Shown here piece after piece: positions 47,824-56,885 of a stretch of DNA of 64,000 bases (the first letter of the stretch is position 1; each line of letters begins with the position of its first letter). Both the position numbers and the translations under genes were made by a program. Under the pieces are notes generated by a model. That model had not been told where the DNA came from, ran no database searches, and saw only the letters and a program-made list of their open reading frames with translations. This stretch comes from Clostridia bacterium. GTDB taxonomy: Bacteria > Bacillota > Clostridia > Peptostreptococcales > Anaerovoracaceae. The stretch is taken from the NCBI GenBank assembly GCA_902363595.1, contig CABJAP010000018.1, positions 9,585-73,584 of the forward strand, written 5' to 3'.

Positions 47824-49518
47824 TTACTCTTTTACCACCAAACACTCTTTTCGATAGAAACATATACCATACTTCTTGATCTCTTGATATCCTTCGGCTC
47901 TTAATGCTGCCGCATAATCCCGGTCCGCAATTTGTTTGAGCGCGGCATGACACAGTTCGTCCATCTTATGATATTCATCTGTCACTTTTAGTTCAAAAAT
48001 TACGGCTGTTCCATCCCTGACAGTAGGTGTCTTCATGATCAAGTCTGGCCGCCCAGTGCCACTTTCCCGGTTGGAATAAACTCGATATTCTTTTGAAGTC
48101 TTGAGCAGCCCGGCCAGAAACCCATGGTAATAATTTTCTGTATAGTCGTAGAAACTAATCGTCTCCAGTAATAATCCGGAAAGGATACGGCCAAAGGTTT
48201 TGCAGTCGCCTGACTCGATTGCAGTAAAAAAAGTGGATAAATCAGTCTGTTGAACTTTTTCATCAAACCAAGCCAGAATCGTATCTTCGTAAATGGATAT
48301 GATTTCTTCGTTTGGGATTGCCAATGTAAGATATATTTTTCTTCCATCCTTACGCTCATCTATTTTTTTCAAGTAGCCGGTAAAATACAAGAAATTCCAG
48401 AGATTATCCTTTGACTTATGTATTTCCCCATAAGTAATGTCTTCGTGTACTGGTTTTTCAATCGTATTGCCTGAAATTAGAGACTCAATCTCTGCTTTTG
48501 TCTCCAGGTCCGCATCATCAACTAGTTCCCGAATGATACTATTTGATGATGTGTTGGACCAATATGCCTTTGGAAAGGATTCATGGTCTATGGTGGCAGC
48601 CTGCACATAGTTGATAATGCTCCAGGGATTATAGATTTCTTGTTGACCAAATCGATAGCCATCATACCAGCTTTGCACTTCCGGATATTTATCCTCTAGT
48701 TCATAATAGGTAAGCATCCGTTTTACCTCATTCTCCGTGAATCCAAAAGCGTCTGTATAGCCAGGGCTTAAGATGGAGTGTATTGCCAAATTATTTAAGC
48801 CAGTAAAAATGCTTTCCCTGCTTATGCGCAGGCATCCGGTAATCACTGCGAATTCCAGGTGAGGGTTCGTCTTCAGAGCAGACTCAAATAGGGAGCGAAT
48901 AAATGTAATCATCTCTTCATAGAAACCTGAAGCCCATGCGTTTTCTAACGGAACGTCATATTCATCGATCAGGATGATTACATTCTCGCTATGGTACTTT
49001 GAGAGACAAGCGGATAAAAATTTAAGGGAATCAATATAAAGCGCCGGATCTTCTCCCAAGCCCATGATTCCTTGATATTGATCCTTTTCTTTTTCCGTTA
49101 GCTTTTGGCAGCTCAGTACATAACGATGCCGATCATATTCCGCCGCAATTTCTCTTTTTAACATGGTGTATGCTAAACTATAATTTGGTTGCTTTGCAGA
49201 TTTAAGGGATAGGTTTATGACTGGGTATTGCTGTTGATGGGACAAATAGGTTTGCCCGCAGGAGCTGATTTTAAGACCTTCAAATAGGTTCCTATTATCT
49301 ATTTTCTCTCCATCCTCGTCCATTTCAAATTCAAAAAAACGGCGAAGCATACTAAGGTTCAATGTTTTTCCAAATCGTCTGGGTCGTGTGAACAGGTTCA
49401 CCTTATCAGTACGGTCCAACAGTTCCTTAATCATGTGACTTTTATCTACATAATAATATCCTTTTTCAATCAACTCCCGAAAATCTTCGTAGCCTATTAC
49501 AATTTGCTTTTTTTCCAC
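47824..49518 (-). CDS. AAA-ATPase-like protein with PD-(D/E)XK nuclease domain
   Basis: 564-residue protein of the AAA-ATPase-like/DUF1703 group. The N-terminal domain (about 1-220) has DFRELIEKGYYYVDKS, a P-loop-like TRPRRFGKTLNLS (about 44-56) and a Walker B-like IILIDEYDVPLE. The C-terminal domain (about 440-560) has the nuclease-like features GTGRPDLIM and VIFELKVTD, the D...E-x-K triad of PD-(D/E)XK enzymes. These proteins are abundant in anaerobes and some may be selfish or defence-related, but no firm function is known. It lies alone. GAGGGTCGC precedes the ATG. Confidence 0.88.
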   Translation of the reverse strand: MEKKQIVIGYEDFRELIEKGYYYVDKSHMIKELLDRTDKVNLFTRPRRFGKTLNLSMLRRFFEFEMDEDGEKIDNRNLFEGLKISSCGQTYLSHQQQYPVINLSLKSAKQPNYSLAYTMLKREIAAEYDRHRYVLSCQKLTEKEKDQYQGIMGLGEDPALYIDSLKFLSACLSKYHSENVIILIDEYDVPLENAWASGFYEEMITFIRSLFESALKTNPHLEFAVITGCLRISRESIFTGLNNLAIHSILSPGYTDAFGFTENEVKRMLTYYELEDKYPEVQSWYDGYRFGQQEIYNPWSIINYVQAATIDHESFPKAYWSNTSSNSIIRELVDDADLETKAEIESLISGNTIEKPVHEDITYGEIHKSKDNLWNFLYFTGYLKKIDERKDGRKIYLTLAIPNEEIISIYEDTILAWFDEKVQQTDLSTFFTAIESGDCKTFGRILSGLLLETISFYDYTENYYHGFLAGLLKTSKEYRVYSNRESGTGRPDLIMKTPTVRDGTAVIFELKVTDEYHKMDELCHAALKQIADRDYAAALRAEGYQEIKKYGICFYRKECLVVKE

Positions 49519-49539
49519 TGTGCGACCCTCCTGTCCACA

Positions 49540-50667
49540 TTATATGTCATCCAGTAAGCCCAGGTCCTCTTTCCATTGCAGGACCCGGAGAACCGACTGA
49601 TCGATTTGCTCCATTGAAATTTTGCCGCTTTTCACTGCCTGGCAGACGGCAGGGATCTGCTCCTTATAGTCAGCCGTACAAAGAAGATCGTTGCCGGCGT
49701 TCACCGCAGCCACGGCAATATTATCTCCGCCGCAATATCCCTGTACGCCTTCCATGCTCAGATCATCGGTCAGGATCACCTTATCAAAAGCCAATCCCTT
49801 TCTCAGGATGTTATGCACGTTTTGGGACAGGGATGCCGGTTTGTCCGCGTCCATACATGAGACAATGTTATGGCTCATGAGTACGCAGGGGGCTCCGGCG
49901 GCGATTCCCGCCTCAAAAGGCAAAAAATCCCCGGAGACAAAGGCTTCATAGGAACGATAGTCCACAGCAATTCCTGTATGGGTATCCGCGTTTCCGCCAT
50001 ACCCTGGAAAATGTTTCAGAGCAGAGCCTATTTTTTTAGCATTCATCTCCTCGACCACCGCCGACACATAATCGGCAGTCTTACCTTTGTCCTGGCCCAA
50101 TGTGCGGGGATAGATGAAGTCCTCCTTATCCTCGGTCATATCGCATACCGGAGCCAGGTTCACGTTAATCCCCAGAGAAAGCAGCAGGTCTGATTTTTCC
50201 CTGGCATCTGCGCGGAGCCCTTCCAATCCGCCTCTTTTATATACATCTCCCGGCGCATCAAAGGGGGCTGGCCTATAAGCCGGAAACTTGCTCACCCTCA
50301 CCACCGTTCCACCTTCTTCATCCACGGCCATCAGCATGGGGATCGCAGACGCTTTCTGATAAGAAGCGATCGCCTCCTTGGCTGAATCCCAGTCACGGCT
50401 TTTGAAAAAGTCCGCGAAAAAAAGGTAGCCGCCCGGATGGTAAGCGGCAATGTCATCCTTGCTGGCCGTACTGCTTGAAACGCAGACAAGGAACATCTGA
50501 CCCACCTTTTCTTCCAGCGTCATTGATTTTAAAATTTTTGCGGCGCTGCTTTGCTGTTCCGCAGGAACAGAATCATCAGAAGCAGCCCCCAGCATTCCGG
50601 GAACCAAAAAAAGCCCCGCTCCTGCCAAGATAACAAAAGCAGCAACTGCTATTATTCGTTTTCTCAC
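49540..50667 (-). CDS. Secreted beta-N-acetylhexosaminidase (GH3, NagZ-like)
   Basis: 375-residue glycoside hydrolase of family 3. An N-terminal membrane segment or signal peptide (about 5-25) leads to a catalytic barrel with the NagZ-type motif KHFPGYGG and the nucleophile aspartate in LTDDLSMEGV. The enzyme removes terminal N-acetylglucosamine from muropeptides. I chose the GTG at 50667 because AGAGGTGG lies seven bases before it; a longer start has no such site. It is the last gene of the minus-strand group. A role in cell-wall recycling outside the membrane is likely. Confidence 0.9.
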   Translation of the reverse strand: MRKRIIAVAAFVILAGAGLFLVPGMLGAASDDSVPAEQQSSAAKILKSMTLEEKVGQMFLVCVSSSTASKDDIAAYHPGGYLFFADFFKSRDWDSAKEAIASYQKASAIPMLMAVDEEGGTVVRVSKFPAYRPAPFDAPGDVYKRGGLEGLRADAREKSDLLLSLGINVNLAPVCDMTEDKEDFIYPRTLGQDKGKTADYVSAVVEEMNAKKIGSALKHFPGYGGNADTHTGIAVDYRSYEAFVSGDFLPFEAGIAAGAPCVLMSHNIVSCMDADKPASLSQNVHNILRKGLAFDKVILTDDLSMEGVQGYCGGDNIAVAAVNAGNDLLCTADYKEQIPAVCQAVKSGKISMEQIDQSVLRVLQWKEDLGLLDDI

Positions 50668-50693
50668 CAAATACCCACCTCTCTTAGATGAGT

Positions 50694-51251
50694 TTATTTT
50701 AACACAAATGACCTGGCAAGAACAGGCCTGAGCTTTTTTATCAAAAGACAAGCTGCGACAATTTTCAGCCCGTCACCGGGGAGGAAAGGGATGACGCAGG
50801 CGGCAAGGGAGACAAAAAGTCCTGAACCGCTGGACACCATAAACCAAATGGTTCCCAGCAAATAACAGGATGCCAGGCCGACGAGCATGGCGCCTGCCAG
50901 GGTCAGGAAAGAATCCTTTTTTTTCGCCAGGTGGATGACAGCTCCCGCCAAAAAAGCTGCGGCTGCATAGCCGATGATGTATCCGCCTGTGGGACCGGCG
51001 AGAATCCCCACGCCTCCTGTAAAATTATGAAAAACAGGGACGCCGGCAGCGCCGAGAACGATATAGACCAGCTGACTGATGGTGCCATATTTGTATCCCA
51101 GCAGTCCGCCTGCCAGAAAAACGGCCAGTGTGGCCAAATTGACAGGCACTGGTGTGAACGGCAGGGGAATCGAAATAAAGGAACAAACCGCGGTTAAAGC
51201 GGCAAAGAGCGCGCAGAGCATCAAGTTGGCTGTTTTCGAGTATTTTTCCAT
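50694..51251 (-). CDS. bioY: Biotin transporter BioY
   Basis: 185-residue S component of the energy-coupling-factor (ECF) biotin transporter, with about six membrane helices. Diagnostic segments are LPFTPVPVNLATLAVFLAGGLLG, GPTGGYIIGYAAAAFLAG and a final PFLPGDGLKIVAA. The start at 51251 follows GTGAGGA. It overlaps the 3' region near birA with a gap of only ten bases, and the two are clearly one operon. No ECF ATPase or T component lies in the window. BirA may therefore repress its own uptake operon. Confidence 0.95.
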   Translation of the reverse strand: MEKYSKTANLMLCALFAALTAVCSFISIPLPFTPVPVNLATLAVFLAGGLLGYKYGTISQLVYIVLGAAGVPVFHNFTGGVGILAGPTGGYIIGYAAAAFLAGAVIHLAKKKDSFLTLAGAMLVGLASCYLLGTIWFMVSSGSGLFVSLAACVIPFLPGDGLKIVAACLLIKKLRPVLARSFVLK

Positions 51252-51261
51252 GTATGATTCC

Positions 51262-52233
51262 TCACATTCGAATGGAGATTTCCCCGGTAGACAGGGTTTC
51301 CCGCTCTCCGGAGGAATAGAGAACTTCCAGCCCTCCATTTTGGTCGATATTAAGAACCCGCGCCTGCTTTCCGGACGTTTTCGGGGAATACCCCCCTTTA
51401 TAGACGGTAACGGTCTTTCCGATGACCATGGAATGGCTCTTGTAGTCATCGATAAAGGAGCGATCCTCCATATGATCCATAAGGGGCAGGAGCTGGTTGA
51501 GCACTTCTGCTGCCAGCTGGTTTTTCGAAAAGGCCCCTTCTAAAGCACCTGCAATTTCCAGCAAATCCTCAGGAAACTCCTTGGTGCTGCAGTTGATGCC
51601 GATGCCGACAATCAAATATTCGATCTGTCCTGTTTCAAAGCCAGTGATCGCCTCGGTCAGAATGCCGCATATTTTTTTTCCGTTGACATAAATATCGTTA
51701 ACCCATTTGATTTGGGGAGCAAGGCCGCAGACTTTTTCAATGGCTCTCACGACGGCAACGGAAGCGGCTGTGGTGATGAGGACCGATTTGCTCATATCAA
51801 AGAGCGGCTTTAAGAGGACGCTCATATAGATGCCAGTGTTTGCAGGTGAAATAAAGGTGCGGCCCAGCCGCCCTTTGCCGCTGCTCTGATGAAAAGCAAG
51901 AACCGCGGTACCGTGGGCCGCGCCGTCGACAGCCAGTTTTTTCGCCACATTGTTGGTAGAATCCACAGTCTTAAATACATGCAGCGGCAGATCCCTATAA
52001 GGAGGCGCCAGATGGGCGGCGATGCCCTGGGCGGAAAGCATGTCGCTGCTGGCGGACAGGCTGTACCCTCTGTTAGTTACTGCTTCGATATCATAACCTT
52101 CTTCCCGAAGCGCTTTTATGGCTTTGTGCACCGCTGCCCGGGAGACTCCGATTTCTTCTGCCAGAGCTTCTCCGGAAAGGCAGTTTCCTTTGTTTTCTTC
52201 CAGTGCTTTTAGAACGTATTCTTTCACGGTCAT
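51262..52233 (-). CDS. birA: Bifunctional biotin ligase/repressor BirA
   Basis: 323-residue BirA, which attaches biotin to carboxylase subunits and represses biotin genes. A winged-helix domain (about 1-60, with EIGVSRAAVHKAIKALREEGY) precedes the ligase (about 80-260). The biotinyl-AMP loop is GKGRLGR at about 116-122 (usually GRGRxGR). KWVNDIYVNGKKICGILTE is the catalytic lysine block. A small C-terminal domain follows. The start at 52233 has GGAGGAAAT before it. Biotin synthesis genes are absent, so the strain probably depends on uptake through BioY. Confidence 0.95.
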   Translation of the reverse strand: MTVKEYVLKALEENKGNCLSGEALAEEIGVSRAAVHKAIKALREEGYDIEAVTNRGYSLSASSDMLSAQGIAAHLAPPYRDLPLHVFKTVDSTNNVAKKLAVDGAAHGTAVLAFHQSSGKGRLGRTFISPANTGIYMSVLLKPLFDMSKSVLITTAASVAVVRAIEKVCGLAPQIKWVNDIYVNGKKICGILTEAITGFETGQIEYLIVGIGINCSTKEFPEDLLEIAGALEGAFSKNQLAAEVLNQLLPLMDHMEDRSFIDDYKSHSMVIGKTVTVYKGGYSPKTSGKQARVLNIDQNGGLEVLYSSGERETLSTGEISIRM

Positions 52234-52304
52234 GGGCGATTTCCTCCAGTTCTGCCCCGGATTGATTTGGGGCGGCCGCGTTGGCGGAGCGTAAGTGCTT
52301 TTGA

Positions 52305-52380
52305 TTTATGGTTTACCGTAATGGAAACGGGATATTTTTAATGAAATTAGTATAAATTTTGTGGGCTTTCGGGCCTGAAA
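52305..52380 (+). repeat. Repeat B, copy B1
   Basis: Begins with GGTTTACCGTAATG and continues TATAAATTTTGTGGGCT. The same blocks in the same order occur at 56769-56838 before hutI. Confidence 0.6.
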
Positions 52381-53018
52381 TCTCAAGAAAAATAAATTTT
52401 CAAGGATTTTGACACAATTTAGCCCTTGGAAACGTTGTAATTCTACACGAAATTATTAAAAAATAAAAAAATGGTGTAATCCCAGACATGGGGCGGCTGC
52501 GTGCGCCAAATTAGCTTTAATGCAACAGCCTCTTTGCGCTCGCTGCTAAAGTTACTGTGCCATACAAACCGTCAGGCCGCTTCCCCGTCCCAGCCTGCAT
52601 CTTACAGTTTAAAGGAAGCCGATGAGGATGTCAACTGTGGACCTTGTTGGATTCAACCAAGCCTGAGGATCACTGAAAGTCAAGGCTGCAGCTTGTACAA
52701 GGGATGCCCAAGGTCTGCGTAGAAGCTGCTCCGCGGCCAAAGACAATTCCTGAATTGTCTGACTTTAATAATTATTCACTGTAAAGGGATAATGTTTTAA
52801 CGCAATAATATAAGAAAACAACAAGTTTGCTATAGACCTGCCGGTAATTTGCGCAAATTAAAAACATACAAATACAAAGGATTCTTAAAAAAACAGTAGA
52901 AAAAAATCGGCTTTTTTATTATACTATACTTACCAATGACTGAAAAAGCAGTCGCAGCGAAAAGGCTGAGGCCTTTGGATAATGAGGCTGGAAAAGGAAA
53001 AAATGATCGAAAATGTTG

Positions 53019-53057
53019 TACAAATTGGTTATAAATATTTATTTATAATAATTTGTA
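53019..53057 (+). promoter_or_regulatory. AT-rich dyad 35-70 bp upstream of hutH, candidate operator
   Basis: Inner arms TTATAAATA / TATTTATAA are perfect (53029-53048). Outer arms TACAAATT / AATTTGTA flank them. This symmetrical site is a good candidate for control of the hut genes. Confidence 0.55.
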
Positions 53058-53091
53058 AAAATTAAAACGGACATTAGATTGGAGAAAAACT

Positions 53092-54627
53092 ATGGCAATC
53101 GTAATTGATGGACAAAATTTGACGGTTGATGAAGTGATCCGCGTAGCGCGAAAAGGAGAACCGGTAGAGCTTTCCCTGGAGGCCAGGGCAGCGGTAAAAA
53201 AGGCCCGGGACTACGTGGACAAAAAATTGGAAGAGGGGGCGGTGATCTACGGCCTGACCACTGGTTTCGGAAAGTTTTCCGATACCTTGATTTCAAAAGA
53301 AGAGACCGCCGATTTGCAGAGAAATCTCATTATCAGCCATACTTGCGCAATGGGAGATATGCTGCCCAAAGAAGCAGTGCGGGCCGTAATGCTGCTGCGC
53401 TGCAACGCCCTTGCAAGGGGTAACTCGGGGATTCGGCCTCAGACCTTGGATACGCTTCTTTCCATGCTCAATCAAGGCGTTCACCCGCAGATTCCGGAAA
53501 AAGGTTCGCTGGGCGCCAGCGGAGACCTTGCGCCATTGTCCCACATGGTGCTGACTTTGATCGGCGAGGGCCAGGCGGAATACCAGGGACAGATTCTGCC
53601 CGGCAGAGAAGCGATGAAACTGGCGGGCATACAGCCGGTAGAGCTGGCAGCCAAGGAAGGCCTGGCTTTGATCAATGGCACCCAGGTGATGACCGCCATT
53701 GGCATCAACGTGCTTTGGGATGCGCAGAACCTCGCCAGAACAGCCGATATCGCCGCCGCCATGACTGCGGAAGCCCTGAGGGGAATTAAAAAAGCATATG
53801 ATCCCAAAGTGCATCAGGTCAGGGGGCACCAGGGCCAGCAGGACTCGGCGGCCAACTTGCTAACGCTTCTTGAAGGCAGCCGCAACGCAAAGGACGTGAA
53901 CCCCAATAAGGTTCAGGATCCTTACTCGCTTCGATGCGTGCCTCAAATCCACGGAGCATCCCGCGACGCCATCGAGTATGTATACGAAGCAGTGACCAGA
54001 GAGATCAACGCGGTCACCGACAATCCGCTGATTTTCCCCGATGAGGACGAGGTTATATCAGGAGGAAACTTCCACGGACAGCCCATGGCCCTCGCCTTTG
54101 ATTTTCTGAAAATGGCCATATCGGAATTTGCCAGCGTTTCCGAACGGCGCAGCGAACGCTTGATCAATCCCCAGCTGTCCGAAGGGCTGGCACCCTTCTT
54201 GACCAAGCATGGCGGCGTATGCTCCGGGTTCATGATCGCTCAGTATGCAGCAGCGTCCATGGTTTCCGAAAATAAAATATACGCCCATCCCGCATGCGTG
54301 GATTCGATCCCTTCCTCAGGCAATCAGGAGGACCACGTGAGTATGGGCACCACTGCCGCAAGGACGGCGGCCATGATACTGGACAATGCACAGAAGGTGC
54401 TTGGGATCGAACTCTTCGCCGCTTCCCAGGGCATCTGGCTGAGGGGCGAGCGGGGGATTGCCGGCCTGGCCCCGGCCACAAAAAGCGTTTACGATCACAT
54501 ACGAAAAACAGTCGATCCTGTGGACCGGGATGTGATCATGCACGATGAGCTGGTCAAATTCGATGAAATGATCAAGAAGAATGAAATCGCAGAAGCGGCG
54601 GAACGGATAACCGGGCCGTTGAGATAA
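53092..54627 (+). CDS. hutH: Histidine ammonia-lyase
   Basis: 511-residue enzyme that converts histidine to urocanate and ammonia. The self-made MIO cofactor comes from A142-S143-G144 in GSLGASGDLAPL. Y53 in VIYGLTTGFG is the catalytic tyrosine. Other family blocks are QDPYSLRC, NFHGQPMA and SGNQEDHVSMG. TTGGAGA precedes the ATG. It is the first gene of the hut cluster, 14 bases before hutU. Regulation may use the AT dyad upstream. No hut regulator gene is present in the window. Confidence 0.97.
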   Translation: MAIVIDGQNLTVDEVIRVARKGEPVELSLEARAAVKKARDYVDKKLEEGAVIYGLTTGFGKFSDTLISKEETADLQRNLIISHTCAMGDMLPKEAVRAVMLLRCNALARGNSGIRPQTLDTLLSMLNQGVHPQIPEKGSLGASGDLAPLSHMVLTLIGEGQAEYQGQILPGREAMKLAGIQPVELAAKEGLALINGTQVMTAIGINVLWDAQNLARTADIAAAMTAEALRGIKKAYDPKVHQVRGHQGQQDSAANLLTLLEGSRNAKDVNPNKVQDPYSLRCVPQIHGASRDAIEYVYEAVTREINAVTDNPLIFPDEDEVISGGNFHGQPMALAFDFLKMAISEFASVSERRSERLINPQLSEGLAPFLTKHGGVCSGFMIAQYAAASMVSENKIYAHPACVDSIPSSGNQEDHVSMGTTAARTAAMILDNAQKVLGIELFAASQGIWLRGERGIAGLAPATKSVYDHIRKTVDPVDRDVIMHDELVKFDEMIKKNEIAEAAERITGPLR

Positions 54628-54641
54628 GATAGGAGGAAATT

Positions 54642-56663
54642 ATGTTGGATAATAAAACCATTGCAGGTGCAATGACGATCAAACTGGACAATACCTTGCC
54701 CGAATATCCCGAATTTGAAGAGGGAAGGCGAAGAGCGCCGGACAGAGGTTTTCGCCTGACCGAGCAGCAGGCCAGGCTGGCGCTGAAAAACGCCCTTCGT
54801 TACGTGCCCGAAGAGCTCCATGAAACCCTGGCGCCGGAATTCATGGAGGAGCTGGTGACCTACGGCAGAATTTACGCCTATCGCTACCGGCCTCAGGGAC
54901 GAATTTACGGAAAGCCCATCCATGAATACAAAGGAAACTGTTTGGAAGGAAAAGCCTTTCAGGTGATGATTGACAATAACCTGGACTTTGAAATCGCATT
55001 GTATCCCTATGAGCTGGTTACTTACGGTGAAACCGGACAGCCATGTCAGAATTGGCTCCAATACCGATTGATTAAAAAGTATCTGGAGGAACTGACGGAA
55101 AACCAGACTCTGGTGGTGGAATCGGGACATCCGCTGGGACTGTTCCCTTCAAAGCCCACGGCGCCCCGGGTCATACTCACCAACTCCCTGATGGTGGGTA
55201 TGTTTGATAATCTGGACGACTGGGAGATTGCCGAAGAGATGGGCGTGGCTAATTATGGGCAAATGACAGCCGGAGGCTGGATGTACATTGGCCCCCAGGG
55301 CATCGTTCACGGCACCTTCAACACCATCCTCAACGCAGGGCGAAAATATCTGGGGGTCCCGGAACAAGGCGATTTGACCGGCCATCTATTCGTATCATCT
55401 GGTCTGGGCGGCATGAGCGGCGCTCAGCCTAAAGCAGCCAACATTGCCAGGGCCGTGGGCATCTTCGCCGAAGTGGATCGTTCCAGGATTCAGACCCGCT
55501 ATGACCAGGGCTGGGTGGATGTAATTCTGGATGATCTTTCCCAAGTTTTCCAGCTGGCCGCAGAAAAGCTGGCAGCCAAAGAAAGCATCTCCATCGCCTA
55601 TCACGGCAATATTGTCGATCTGCTGGAAGCCGCTGTTGAAAAAAACTTCAAAATAGATCTTCTCTCCGACCAGACTTCCTGTCATAATGTTTATAACGGC
55701 GGATACTGTCCCGCAGGGCTGACTTTTGAAGAGAGAACCCAATTGCTCCATGAGGACAGACAGGCTTTCTGCGGAAAAGTAGATGCATCGCTCCACAGAC
55801 ATTTCCGCGCAATCAAGGCTCTGACCCAAAAAGGCACGTATTTCTTTGACTACGGAAACTCCTTCATGAAAGCCATCTATGATTCCGGCGTAAAGGAAAT
55901 CTCCAAGAACGGACACGATGAAAAGGATGGGTTTATCTGGCCGTCCTATGTGGAAGATATCATGGGCCCCATGCTCTTCGACTACGGATACGGACCGTTC
56001 CGGTGGGTGTGCCTGTCGGGAAAACCGGAGGACTTGGATGCCACCGACCAAGCGGCCATGGACTGCATCGACCCCAATAGACGGTTCCAGGATCGGGACA
56101 ACTGGGTTTGGATCCGCGATGCCAAAGCCAATAAGCTGGTGGTTGGAACCCAGGCCAGGATCCTCTATCAGGACGCGGAAGGAAGGACCAGGATTGCCCT
56201 TCGTTTCAATCAGTTGGTGCGGGAAGGAAAAATTGGACCGGTCATGCTGGGCAGGGACCATCACGATGTAAGCGGCACAGACTCCCCGTTCCGGGAAACG
56301 GCCAACATTAAAGACGGAAGCAACGTCATGGCGGATATGGCAGTCCAGTGCTTTGCCGGAAATGCGGCCAGGGGAATGAGCCTGTGCGCGCTCCATAACG
56401 GCGGCGGCGTAGGAATCGGCAAGGCCATTAACGGCGGATTCGGCCTGGTTCTGGACGGCAGCGAGCGCGTGGATGAAATCATCCGTTCGGCGATGATGTG
56501 GGATGTCATGGGCGGCGTTGCCAGGAGAAACTGGGCCAGAAACCAGCACGCTCTGGAAACATCCGTCGCATACAACGAAAATTATGGCGGCAGCGGCCAT
56601 ATCACCATCCCCTATATCGCTGATGATCAGCTGGTGAACGGAGTTGTGAAGAAATATGTATAG
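54642..56663 (+). CDS. hutU: Urocanate hydratase
   Basis: 673-residue urocanase of the long clostridial type (enteric forms have about 560 residues). It adds water to urocanate to give imidazolonepropionate, using tightly bound NAD+. Conserved blocks are VVESGHPLGLFPSK, GQMTAGGWMYIGPQGIVHGT and DQTSCHNVYNGGYCPAGL, which includes the catalytic region. AGGAGG precedes the ATG, and the gene follows hutH by 14 bases. The stop TAG is also the start of a repeat C copy. A 220-bp gap with repeats B and C separates it from hutI. Confidence 0.96.
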   Translation: MLDNKTIAGAMTIKLDNTLPEYPEFEEGRRRAPDRGFRLTEQQARLALKNALRYVPEELHETLAPEFMEELVTYGRIYAYRYRPQGRIYGKPIHEYKGNCLEGKAFQVMIDNNLDFEIALYPYELVTYGETGQPCQNWLQYRLIKKYLEELTENQTLVVESGHPLGLFPSKPTAPRVILTNSLMVGMFDNLDDWEIAEEMGVANYGQMTAGGWMYIGPQGIVHGTFNTILNAGRKYLGVPEQGDLTGHLFVSSGLGGMSGAQPKAANIARAVGIFAEVDRSRIQTRYDQGWVDVILDDLSQVFQLAAEKLAAKESISIAYHGNIVDLLEAAVEKNFKIDLLSDQTSCHNVYNGGYCPAGLTFEERTQLLHEDRQAFCGKVDASLHRHFRAIKALTQKGTYFFDYGNSFMKAIYDSGVKEISKNGHDEKDGFIWPSYVEDIMGPMLFDYGYGPFRWVCLSGKPEDLDATDQAAMDCIDPNRRFQDRDNWVWIRDAKANKLVVGTQARILYQDAEGRTRIALRFNQLVREGKIGPVMLGRDHHDVSGTDSPFRETANIKDGSNVMADMAVQCFAGNAARGMSLCALHNGGGVGIGKAINGGFGLVLDGSERVDEIIRSAMMWDVMGGVARRNWARNQHALETSVAYNENYGGSGHITIPYIADDQLVNGVVKKYV

Positions 56664-56695
56664 TATTTTTATCAATTCGACAATTTTAGAAATCG
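56661..56695 (+). repeat. Repeat C, diverged copy C4, starting at the hutU stop codon
   Basis: TAGTATTTTTATCA, then diverging. It shares only the first block with the other copies. The TAG is the hutU stop. Confidence 0.4.
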
Positions 56696-56700
56696 CTCTC

Positions 56701-56762
56701 GGCAGCGCCGTAGCAATTGGTCGGCGTGCTATACTATTTTTACCATGAAGTACGGCGCTGCC
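56701..56762 (+). repeat. Repeat C copy C3 within a 12-bp inverted repeat
   Basis: GGCAGCGCCGTA (56701-56712) and TACGGCGCTGCC (56751-56762) are exact inverse copies with 38 bp between. The right side, from ATACTATTTTTACCAT (56731), is a family C copy and closely matches 31977-32007. Confidence 0.65.
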
Positions 56763-56768
56763 ACCACT

Positions 56769-56838
56769 TTTTGGTTTACCGTAATGAAGATGGGAAATTT
56801 TTGGTGGAATTCGTGTAAATTTTATGGGCTGGCGGGCC
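56769..56838 (+). repeat. Repeat B, copy B2, upstream of hutI
   Basis: Shares GGTTTACCGTAATG, a GGGAAATTTTT-like block and TAAATTTTATGGGCT with B1 (52305-52380). It ends 47 bp before the hutI start, so it may hold a promoter or regulatory site for the second half of the hut cluster. Confidence 0.6.
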
Positions 56839-56885
56839 ACATCAAACACACCGATCCAGGCAAAAGAGACAATTAGGAGACATTT

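Larger units (their letters stand above)
52234..53091. other. 860-bp intergenic region between birA and hutH
   Basis: Holds repeat B1 (52305-52380), a hairpin AGACAATTC-CT-GAATTGTCT (52741-52760) and the AT dyad upstream of hutH. A frame at 52501-52722 has no ribosome site and no recognisable product, so I do not call it. The stretch from 52780 is very AT-rich and likely contains the hut promoter, which I could not place precisely. Confidence 0.5.

Noticed and set aside
47824..49518. Anti-phage defence ATPase-nuclease
   Set aside because: The family is widespread in anaerobes with no proven defence role, and no defence genes adjoin it here.
52501..52722. A 73-codon frame with several cysteines between birA and hutH
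   Set aside because: No ribosome site, no paired zinc motif, and composition unlike the neighbours. Treated as chance.
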